This document shows, one piece after another, positions 26,401-38,400 of a stretch of 64,000 bases of DNA. Location: positions 7,501 through 71,500 of the forward strand of contig JACCGJ010014959.1 in assembly GCA_013407085.1 (NCBI GenBank). Reading direction: 5' to 3'. The notes below the pieces were generated by a model. It saw nothing but the letters and a program-made list of their open reading frames with translations, ran no database searches and had not been told where the DNA came from. The stretch comes from Atriophallophorus winterbourni (taxonomy: Eukaryota; Platyhelminthes; Trematoda; Plagiorchiida; Microphallidae). The first letter of the stretch is position 1. Each line of letters begins with the position of its first letter. The translations under genes and the position numbers were made by a program.

Positions 26401-29400
26401 CTATCTGTTGACATTCGTTTGAACCTCAGGACAGCTGTCACCAGAGAAGCTTATGCTTTATACCAGTAGCTCGTTCTAGCTTTTTTCACACCGTATGTGG
26501 AAGGGGCGAGCCAACGTACGCATTTTTCAAGCGAGTTTAAGTTTTCAGAGGCTGAGTCTGGTGGATTTGTTTTTAAGGCTAAGCTGTGAAAGCGTGTTTA
26601 CTTTCGAGACACTGTTTGAAGTGTCATCTCCAGGCTGCGAAGTGCGGATACTGCTCTCAGTCACCGAACGTAGATCACGCATCGAGCGTGCACCTGCCAC
26701 CAATTGGCCGAGTACCGTCTACCACTGTGAGTACTATTGGAGACCGTCTACCACTGTGAGATCTTAGTTCTCCAGAAACGGACTCTGCGGTCATCATGAG
26801 CATTGGGAAGCATGAAACCGGCATGCTCTTGTGATATACATCCATAGTCGAAATCTCCCAAAGAAGCCCACCTACTACAACAATTGGAAAATTACATGCC
26901 TGTTATCAATAACCAACATGTGACTTGATTCATTGCACTGGTAACACTTCAAAACAATCAACTGTATTCACATCGCAACAAACATTTAGGTCGGCAGAAT
27001 AGTGTTTGAACCCGCGTAACCTGCTTTCTGAAAAATAATTATTAGGCTGTGTAAAAATAGGATAAAAATTTGAATGACAAAAAAACATTATATATTTTTC
27101 ACCCGCCATATTATATGTGTAAAATCACTATATTTGTTCCTGAAGCTTGTTGTTGATATCTAAAACGTGCAGCTGTGTGCGTTGACATGTTTTATTTGAT
27201 TGTGAACAAAACAGTTGTTTTTTAATATTAGGTTTTTGATAAATATTCCAGCTTAAGACCAGTAATCGTACTATGCCATTTGCATGCAGCTTTTATGTTT
27301 GACAATGATGGTTTATTTTCGGCCCTAAATCAATGTGAGCTATTAAGAGAGAATGTAATGAGCTTATTTTAATGTGGCCAGTATCCATATCCTAACAATC
27401 TTATTTACCAAATCATGTTTTATGGTATATTAAAATATTATGGATGGTTTAACTGATTTTTTTCTCGGAACAGGGCACTTTGTGTGGAGCGTTTGATTTG
27501 TCCAGCGCAGATTATATCGAAGATATATTATGGGGATACCTTCATCTGCAAGGCGTTTCACAAGACAACGCGATTTGGTACTTCTTGGATGAAATCCGTC
27601 ATATTCCGCAATACGGTGTCAGGACATTCCGAGGAATGGTGAGTGTGTTTTTATGTATAATTGATCCAACTGGCTGAATGATGGTGCTCTAGTTATTTTC
27701 TCGACTAATTTTAGTAATCATTTCACTTCTGATGATAATAAAGAGTTAGACTGCAACATAATTTTCCGATATGAAGATTTAAATCACTGTCTTTCAGTTG
27801 AGCGTTTGTGTGTCTGTTGACCTCCTTCGGTCGATGGATGTACATCACAATCGCATGAATTTTCATGTTCTACAGCTTTTTGAATGACTAAGCAGTTCTA
27901 TTTGGGAGGAACAATCTCTCCCGCAGCGCTTGCAACGATGGTCAGAACTCGGTTGTAGGGTGTCCGTTGCACGCCGGCTTCATCTGCCTTCAGCAGCCAA
28001 GAGCTGTATCTGCTCCTTCCAGCTTGCGAATAAGAGTTCTGGGCATCTGCATTACATTTAGACAACAGGACATGAAAATATGTTCGGTTCATTCAAAATA
28101 GTATATCTCAAACTAATCAGTTAACCTGGTAAGTCATCTTGATTAGTTCGTCGAGTAATTGTGACATAGAACTCGGTACAACAACCCTCAACAACACTAA
28201 CGAATCCAAAAGTAATCTCGGGCTGCTCTACAATGCATGTTCACACTCTCCCGACAACGTCACCTAAATTGTTTGGTTCATCTCGACAGGACAATAAAGC
28301 AGCATGGGAAAGTATGCACGAATTCTGGCTGTAAAATCATCACACTGACCTAGCCGATTGAACGCTAATTGCGTACTAATTCACGCGTCTTTGGAAAGAT
28401 TGTATCTCCAGACTTGGACTGTATATCTATCGTAATACGTGTGAGATCATTACAAACTTCGAATGTACGTCTACGCTTAAAATCGACCGAAGGACAGCAG
28501 TAAGAATACCCTTCATAAATTGTTCTCAGTTTACATTTTACCAATCATCCGTGAGACAGCATAACTTCGAATCATTGCTCCTAATGCCTGTAAACCGCGC
28601 GGAACGGACTAGACTGGATTAAGAGGTTCGTACTCGGTAAAATATGTCATCTCTCATACAAGGGGTTGTCGCTGATCGGACAAATGGAGAACTGGGAATT
28701 CAAGGGTTTTTGTATTTCGAACGTGAGATATGTTACTTCATCAATTTTACCGAACTAAACGTCTCAATTTTTGCGAGCTGGTCACCATTGAGTTAACTTT
28801 AATGTGAATTGCTACTATTGCTTCAATCCCTTTTGCTTTTAACCTACTGTACCCCGTTGACAAGCAATTCCTTCTTGGCCTGAATCAATTCGGTAAACGT
28901 TTCAGTAAATTGTTTTCAAGTTATCTACCAATTGCTCGTTGCCCCGAACTGCATTAAAACAGCGCTCTTTGCAACGGGCATCATTGACCGGTATCCATTC
29001 AAAACATGTTATCACAACATGCAATTTTACCAACCCTTATTCGCATAATTTTTCCAGACATGTCGAAACGAACCTGCTGAACTGGGTGTTTCTCGGAATG
29101 GTATCACAGTTATTGTCCTTGATCCTGGACATCAGCCTACTGTAAATCTGAAGTAAGCTGGCATGCCGACGACATTGCCCAGAATGCGCATGCATGCCGC
29201 GTCTCGTTTTTTCTCGCTAGCATTTCGGGTGTGCGTACGCGCACCTACGCACAATCCGGCACTACACAGATCGATTTCAGACCAACCCCATTCAAGCTAT
29301 TGGCCGGGCACTGTCGCCCAATTGTGCAACTGTGTTACGGATGGAATGTGGGAATTCCATCCACCACTGGCAAACAGAAAAAATCTCCAAAGACGTGATT

Positions 29401-32400
29401 TTAAGGATTCATTGGTGCCACGCTGCGTTTTTTCAGTAAAATCCAACTACTGATTGAGCAGTGTTGTGAAATTCCATTTCGGAATTCGATATATAGGTTT
29501 CCTCGGGCGTGAACGCCAGCGAGAAATACCTAGCACGGACAAAGATTATTCGGATTTAAATTATTGCAATATCGACTGCGGTATCTTTGTTACTCATTCT
29601 TTGGGATATGAGAAAAAATGTGTAAAACATTGAGAAAAATGGTACAAAGCCTTAAAGGTGACGAAGGTTGCTAACTTGATTGCCGAGGATTTGGAGCATT
29701 TATATTTCGACCCAGTAAAGTTCAGAAATTCGCTTCTCATTAAATTAATATGAGCTCACACCGCGTGTAGTTAAACCAATTATATTTTACCTGATATTGA
29801 GCCACCGGAGTGCACGATGCTTGCTGTTTACGACACAGCATCCCTCGAGAATGGTGACCCGAAACCAGTAGCCTATGTTCTAGCTTTGTAAAGCTACAGA
29901 GTATGGGAATTATTTCTGGTCCTCTTCGAGGTCTGTCGAACAGTTGACTGTTTTACTGTGCTGAGTCAATCAGGATTTATTCATATATTATAAGCTTCAC
30001 AAAGCCCACCGAAAATAACATCTGTTCGGAATGCGAAATTATCATAAAATATTGTTAACGAACATTATCAAACGCAAAATCATACTTGTCTTTGTGAGCA
30101 TCTAATGCTATTTTAAAAGAGTCAAGCGGTATCAGATAGTTCCACGTGAGTAGGCAAACGGTTCCAGTACGGACAGAAAATGCCTATTTGTGACAGTCTA
30201 ACCTGCTATGCTGTTGTTGTTGTTTTACTTTGTGATAGAGATATAATTAGGATCGGTTGTTTGAGTAATTACTGTCCAAATGAAAATTATTGCTCCTCAT
30301 TGTCGCCCGCATTGTGCTGAATGCAGATTTCGAGTTCTCATACGCCTTTTGTATGAATGAATAGTAATTCCAATGACAATCTTTGTCGCTCTCTGCAGTG
30401 GAGTTATCAATAGTTGATTATCTTTATTCAACCAAGGATCCCATGCTTGTTATACTATATTCGACATTGGGACGAATGTAGGTTAAAATCAACTTGCCGA
30501 TGATACTGTCGTCAAACGCGCCAGCCAACCCAAGTCTATTTTAAAGCGCTCGTGTTGAATAATAAGTCGACCGAAATAAACATTCGTTGTTGAATTTCCT
30601 GTTAAGCAATAATAAGCTGCAATATTGTATTCATTGACATTTGACGAAAAATGTTTCGTGAAATACCAAGCTACCTGCTGTTTCTTCGGGATCCGCATTC
30701 TGACTGACACTCGGCCTTATACAATCTATATTTGTTTTACTTTTGCCGAGCAAATCTCAATTTCCTGGTGTTGGGATACTGAGTACTGGTGCAAATAGAT
30801 ACCACAACCAATACCGGATTATTGTGCTCATCAAGTGCATTTGAATGCCTCAATCGAAACTTTGAAAAGGTCGAACTAAAACACTGAACATTGACCGCTG
30901 GAATATTAGTCATTATTCCGTGGCTCATCCAAGTTAACACTGAAAATCGAAACGAGGTCGAACTAAAACACTGAACATTGACCGCTGGATATACGAACAT
31001 GAAAGCTCCATATACGAACATATGATTAAACGCGATGCTTCCAGGGACGCTGTCAACAATAGAGGTGGACTAGGCGTATGCGCATTCTGGTTTTCGGATC
31101 AACATTAGTTCAAACGACCCCTATGCACGTAATCCTAACATGTTGCCAATCGTGCCTAACGGGCTTGACTGCACTGAAAATCCATCCAAGTCTTGTACAA
31201 GATGCAGATCCAAGTAACGACTGATCATCATTTCACTTAGCTGTCTGCACAGTGCATAGAAAAATTAAACTTGGGCAAATGTTTATTATTTGAGCTTAAA
31301 TTCTATTCACGCCATTCCATTATATCAAAAAATACTGGTTATCAAGAAGTGATATTACCGATTCTATACACATTTCTGTTTTGATTCCTTAGATATCGGA
31401 AAAGCAACTCAATTGTACCTAATATCCTAGAGTGACGCCTCGTAATATGATTCCGTAACGTGGGTCTACGAAATAAAATGCATGCATATAATATTATGTT
31501 TCCGTGGTACCAGTCTCCATTACATATCCTGTCGGCTTTATTCCGGCTATCGATCTATCTACCAATTATTTTTATCCAGGTGGGAGAATATCAAGGACCT
31601 GACATATTCGAAGAAAATGTTCACCATTCACATGCTGAAGAAAAATAAGTCTGTCCAGTTCTTATTCGTAAGTTTCATTGATGAATACTGAAGCAGCGTG
31701 GTTCATAGATTGTAGTCATGTGTTCCCTTCATTAGCGTAACATTGTCAAAATTGATGTGGTGTATGACCTGAATTCGAAGTAAGTGGTTTGGTCTTTCAG
31801 TTTAATGTAAACAAAAGTAGACGACTGCCTATCGGCGACCAAAAATGCATCGCATTGGGCTGAATAAAACCTATAGGTTTATAATGTGGATGACTTGTGA
31901 ATGTAACGCTCGCAACAATCTATAAAAAGGGCCCGTGTATGTAACTAACACCTGTTTACTTAGCTTACATGAGTTATTGGCAACTATGTGGTGTTATGTT
32001 ATTGCGGCATTTAAGTATTCTCTTCTTAGATCTATGTTTCATATATTTTTTCGTTTTCCGGGTCACAAAAATCTTCTACACCTGGAAACCTAACGGTTCA
32101 TGTGGATGTAGTGATATTGCTCTGAACTTTATTGGCATGTTCACGCTGATCTACCAGCTTAGTCTACACTGAATTAAATATGCTTGCGGAACAAAACGTT
32201 TTGCATTCCAAATGATTAACTACTCAGGTAGGCTGAACATAATGTAAATGAGATATGTGTTGTAAACAAGTTGCGCCCGTATGCCACTGTTGGTTAAGGT
32301 TGGTACGACCAACCTGTTCAATCACATGAGCCCCCACTCATGTAGACTGGGTTTAAAACCCATGACCATAAATATAAAACACATTTGCATGCATCTCCTT

Positions 32401-35400
32401 CACACACACTCCCCACGACCGGTTTCGTGCTGTTTGCACTCATCAGGTAGGGAAAGTAGGATCAGGATCCGCATGCGCTTGAAACAGTGGAGGAATGGTA
32501 AACAAGGAGCGCTTGTATGCCACTGTTAGATAAGGTTGGTACGACCAACCTTTTCAATCACGTGAGCTCCCACTCATGTAGACTGGGTTTGAACCCATGA
32601 CCATGAATATAAAAGCTCATTTGCATGCATCTCCATCACACACACTACCCACGACCGGTTTCGTGCTGTTTGCACTTATCAGTTAGGGAAAGTAGGATCA
32701 GGATCAGCATGCGCTTGAAACAGTGGAAGAATGGTAAACAAGTTGCGATTGTATGCCACTGTTGGATAAGGTTGGTGCGACCAAGCTTTTCAATCACATG
32801 AGCCCCCACTCATGTAGACTGGGTTTGAACCCATGACCATGAATATAAAAGCTCATTTGCCGGTCGTGGTGTGTGTGTGTGTCATGGAGATGCATGCTAA
32901 TGAGTTTATGTGTTGTGTTTGCGATTTCGTTGAAAAAAAGATTCTCAACCAAGTTGATCTTAAACATAACTGTCCACCAACGCAGAAAAGGTTAAAAACC
33001 AATTGATCGTGAAATAACGATTCAATTGCATCCAAACCGCGAAGATCGATTACAGGAGAGTGAGTCTTACTTTTATAACACGGATCGATATTTCGAGTAT
33101 GTTCTATCGATAATGGTTGTAAACATTGTTCATAGTCCAAACCAATTAGATTTCGTTGGTTTAGAGTAGTGCCCATGGTACACCCAATCAATGGTTCGTG
33201 CTGTTTTATTGCATAGGAGCTAATGCTTCTGTCGGGCCAAAAAACAGTTATCAACTTCTCGCTTTGTATGGTGCAGGTCATTATTGTTTCTTACGTTTTA
33301 AAAGGAAATAACAAATCCATGAACTTTGTGTGACAATTATGTACACTAGCGCATCTTTACGTCGTCATAATAAGCCGTGTTATTTTCAAGATAGACCGGT
33401 GACAATCAACCGGAAATTTTTGTCCAACAGACGCGTGTTTTTGTGTATATACCATCGGGGACCCATAGAGCCCGTGTGCATATCTAGTTTTTTTTCATTA
33501 CGAATTAAATTTAATTTGCACAATAGCATACGGAGTTTGCGTGACAAAAACATTGCTTCATTCCAAGTTTGTCGGTAAACGTTATTCGCACAACGACAAC
33601 AATTTCTTATATGGAAGAACTCACAAGCCTGATCCAGGCTAAGCACCGCACAGTTACAAACCGTAGATGGACTAAAATACTGTCATGTTGCTTAACTCAC
33701 TATTTGAACAATAACCTAATATATCTTCCTTAAATTCAAGCGGTCTATATCGAGTGTTCTTTCGTTCTGCTTGTGACCACTGGCTAATGCTACCTTCAAT
33801 GGATAAAAGAATAATCTTTTGTGCTCAGCCGACAGAGTGGAGATTGTCTGAATACAACTTTTCGTCTGTTTGTGAAACGTTGAACCATTTTCTCCTTTGG
33901 ATGGTTTTGGTTACTAAGTAAACATGGGGCTCAACATGCAATCATGTACACCGCGAACATAATTGCCACGCGTAAGTTATGGACTGCTGATGTTAGTTCA
34001 GCCAGAACGGATGATTGCTTTTGAAAGGTTTGAGTTCAAATCAGATTTGTAATGCGGGTCTTTGCTCGTTTGGATTGCACACTTGCTGAAATTGTCGAGG
34101 CATCTTAAATCATACCAGCGCCTTCGGTTTTTAGATTATTCTAAAATAACTCTTCTATTTGGGGGATTTGAACCTGTTTTCATTTTAAGCTCAGTAAAAT
34201 AAAATGTATACGCTACTTTCATCAACTCCTAATAATCCACATGCCTATCCAGAAATAAGCTTTTTAACTTTTTTCGGTAGAAGTGTGAACGAATTAATAC
34301 TATCGATGCAACCTTTTCGGACCTTTTTACTATTGTGACTATCAAAATCGATATCAAAAAGTTAAAATATTTGATTTGGAGAGGTGAAGCAACAACATCT
34401 CCTTGTACCCATACTCGAAGGCGTTATCTTGTGACCCTCTTCTGGTTTTGAACACTTTTGTTTCACTTGATTCGATGCCCCAAACAGGGAGTGATATATA
34501 TTTGCGTTTATCTGCAGGATGATACGGAAAGCGCCCGCTACTTGTGGCAGTTCTGTATCCAAATGCACAGCAGTTACATCGAATACTGGACCAAAGTCAA
34601 GTGAGTACCCATCATTACTCAATAAGTAATTACATAATACTTAGATATGCGTGTAACGTAAAAAATGATATCGTTCAATCTAACTGTCACATATTTCATA
34701 CAAAAGAAATTACTCATACCTAATTCGGCTTTTTGACAAGCAACCAACTGAATTGGCTGCCATGCTCAAACAATCTACAATAATAAAACAGCATTTTCTC
34801 ATCGATGTGAAACAAAATGTTGTCATCATAGATAGAGAAAGACCTAACTAACTGAGGTACAAAAAGCATCGTATGCCTCCTTGCGGATTCGATTCATGCA
34901 ATAATTTATTGGAGGACTTAAATTTATTAGGAAACACTATAGTCTTTCCACAGTCAATGCGCTACTCAACATCGGCTCCTGTAATGATTTGTACTGAAGC
35001 AAACGTTGTTATTTCTTGCTCAAATGTATTTTACTTAGATTTTATTAGTTCAGCATTTGGAATTTCGCATATTCTTTCGCCGTGTATAATGTAATAGTGT
35101 GGTAATTTATCATTAAAAACTCGCAACCTACTTTGGTTCGTGAAAGTAGCAATAACTTTCTCTTTCTTTCAGGTCTGCTCCACAACAACCGGCGCTTCAT
35201 ATTTCGGAGCCACCGTGAGTTTTCTATTAACGCCGTCAAGTTTAACGTTTTTTACATAGGAAAAACTGGGTGACTGCATATGAATTTTTCTTTTCTATTT
35301 TCAGGGACATTTTACGGGGCACTGAACCAAGGTACACCAATTCGGATTCGCCGGTAAGGCTTTCGAATTTTTTTATTTGCATTTTTAAGAGCACCATCAT

Positions 35401-38400
35401 CAACATGGAGCTTGTGTCTGCAATCTGAGGACTTGATAAGATGATTATCAAATAATCGAGGACTTATTTTCAAGTGTAATATGCAAATACCTATAGTGAA
35501 TAACCTACTTATTGGTTCCACTGTGTCTATGTTTGTATCTTACACAGCACTGTAACAATATTCGATCTCACGAACTTAACCCTTTCATGCCTGAATTATT
35601 TTCTAACCCGAAATAAAATATTTTTTCTTCGGAAACGAGTTGCCCAGGGGTGAAATAACACAAATAATATAAAAAGTTTGTGATATTCACATAATTGAGA
35701 AAAGAAAAAAATTGGTTACATCCGGCATAAGTCATCAGTGTACGATTTTGGTGACTTCTGCCGGATGTAACATAAAGGTTACATCTATTTAAACGCAACG
35801 CATTTCGAAGATTTTCTGATTTATTCCAATTTTTTTACATAATGTCTTTGTAGGCATGACTAAGTTTATACTGGAACAAAATTTATAATAACTGAGACTT
35901 TCACACGATTTTTATTCGGCTCACAAAACTGCGAATTGTGAGGATACGTTCGAAACCCGTACCAGCACATACTTTCTTTCACATACTCTCTTTCACTGTG
36001 GACAAGTCAATGATGATTGCGAATAAAGAAGAAAACCACCCTGCAGTTGACAAAATTCTGTATGCCGCCGTGCAAAAAAATTCGGAAAATTCAGTTAGAA
36101 TGAGCTTAAAATGACTTGCGAAGTTCATGTAACCAAAAGGTTACATCCGTCCTGAAAGGGTTAACATTCTTCGTATCATTGACCTCAGTTTACATCAAGG
36201 TCATGGGTTCAGACAGCCTGGTCAAGCATATTGCCGCGATGAGCTTTTTCATCCTATTGAGCCAAGTCATGGACTATTCGATTTTTGCTGCAGCCCATAA
36301 CGGGCGAGGTATCGGAGTGCCAACAATCGTCAGTATGACTTAGTCCAAAGCCCTTTGGCTCAAACGCCCGTTGACAAACATTTATGTTGCCATTGGAGGA
36401 TAGTGCCACGGAATGCGATCGATGATTTCCACAACAATTGAGCAACATTGCAACGTGAACTTTTCCATTATTAGAAAGCGGATTATTGTGATATCCGGCG
36501 ATGGCAAACACGAAACGCTGTGAGCTGATGTGCTGTTAAATAATTTTGAGTTCCGTGAGTTTTTGACATTACTCTCATACTTGTCAAGGATCCGTGTGAT
36601 TTTTGAATATTTATTTGAAATTTGAAGATATTCTACCTTCCATTCCTAACTAACCTTGTATTTTCTGCATCTCGTTCCTTGATTTGAATCGAATTAGCGT
36701 TTTACGGGTCAGCCCAACGGAGCTTGTTGCTACCGAAAAGTACTCGGTGAAATATTCGACGTGAAATTAGTTTTTACTCCCATTTTCAAAGGTTGACCGA
36801 CTATTCGTTGCTGTATAAAGTGGCAACAATATTGCCAAAACTTGTCACCACGTCAATTCCACACAACACCACATTAATCCACATCGGTCGTATCGATTTT
36901 TCTGATGGATTTGTACTTTTGATTGACCCCGTGCGATTAGGACGTCTGTTTCAAGGCGGGCGTATCCTGACCGTACTGTTGCACTAAAGTGGACGTGGTG
37001 TGTGACAGACAAGCACACAATTTTAGATTATTTGTTAAATACGTATGCTGTTCACAAACATGCGTGGCCTGCGAGAAATCGCTAAGTGGTACGGTGAAAT
37101 TTGTCACTTGCCGGAATTATTACCTGAATGTCACGCAAATTGTGACAAATATTTGACTCTGGAGGCGATATCGCTCCTGAACTAGTCCTGGCGTATGGTA
37201 CAACTGTGGCATTTCAAGGATAAAACGACAAGAATATTCACTGGCTTTCAAAAGTAGCTATGATTACAGCCTGAATGATCGCGTGTCCAGCCTAGAGATT
37301 AGCAAGCAAGCATTGAAGGCATCAATTAAGTGTGTCGTTACCGCACGGAACTTTAAGCTGACCCAAAGTGCTTGCGAAAAAATCTGAAAACACTAGCTGG
37401 TATGCCACCCGAAGCTATGGTAATCGTACCTGTTGAATGGACAACTGAAATAATTAAATCAATGTAAAATGTGACAGTCAATTGGATACGGATAAATACC
37501 ACCTCGTAATCCTCTTTTTGATCCTTTCCTAAGTACTAGAACTGCTACCAGATAACTCGACTACCATGAAATAATTTCTCAACACAACACGGATTACAAA
37601 ATAACATTATTATATCTAATGTATTGTGGTGCTCACATCCCCATCCTTTACACACCACTACCGGTTTCTGGCTGTTTGCCGTCATCATGTGGATACAGTA
37701 AGATCAGGTTCACTGAGCCATTATTATATCTAATTTACTTGGGACACAACGATAGGGTTGTGTGATTTCATGGATTTCACTTGTCTTAACTTTGTGGAGG
37801 AAGTAATTTAATTGCTGAAAATTCGTGTATTCGAATTAAGTCATTTTCGACTTAAAAAAAGAATATTTCTGAAGATCATGATCATTCGTTATTCCTTCGA
37901 ACACCTCGGGTCTTTGCATCACTAGAAATTTCCTTCCATCTTTCACAAATTATTGGTTTGATCGCCTGGCAAAGTTTAGAATTGATGGCGTAATTTCTCG
38001 TGCTATTTAATTCAAAAACAGTATTCCACAATATGATGTGTTGCTCGCATCCCCCAAAATTACACTCCACTACCGGCTTCTGGCTGTTTGCCGTCATCAG
38101 GTGGAGACAGTAAGATTAGGTTCAGTGAGCTTTGAAACTGGATAAATGGTAAACAAGTGTATACTTGAATGCCACTGTTGTATAGGGTTCGTACAATGAA
38201 CCACGATGTTCAAACACAGAATCACATAGTGACTTGTGGTCAAGCACTCAAGGCGCTTATGAATGACCAAAGTGATGTGTTGCTCACATCCCCCGAAATT
38301 ACACTCCCACAAGATTAAGTATACGGTCTTAATATACACAAATGTTCTGTCGCAATTGGTAAGAGAAAACCTGATTTTCGCTGACGATGTGATACACTGG

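Larger units (their letters stand above)
31668..34517. other. Pez-like intron 7
   Basis: About 2.85 kb. It contains the 236-base tandem repeat array with its fold-back (32271-32905) and a SINE-like repeat (33600-33705). Confidence 0.6.

Noticed and set aside
27252..27345. Open segment after TTCCAG in intron 4, tested as an extra FERM exon
   Set aside because: Exons 4 and 5 join directly in phase 0 and cover the FERM F2 lobe without a gap.
32580..32600. tRNA gene suggested by the GGGTTTGAACCC box
   Set aside because: No cloverleaf, anticodon arm or acceptor stem can be formed around it; at most a tRNA-derived promoter remnant.
32271..32905. Hammerhead ribozyme, as found in some fluke satellite repeats
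   Set aside because: No CTGATGA...GAAA core was found on either strand of the unit.
33386..33646. 86-codon minus-strand frame in intron 7
   Set aside because: No homology, no splice context, and it overlaps a dispersed repeat copy; likely chance.
36698..36746. Exon-like segment between TTAG and GTGAAA reading RFTGQPNGACCYRKVL
   Set aside because: Including its 49 bases shifts the phase so that exon 12 immediately meets a stop; both splice sites are also weak.
36780..37480. Coding-like fragments in several frames within intron 10
   Set aside because: No family could be recognised, frames are short and interrupted, and no splice pattern links them to the host gene.
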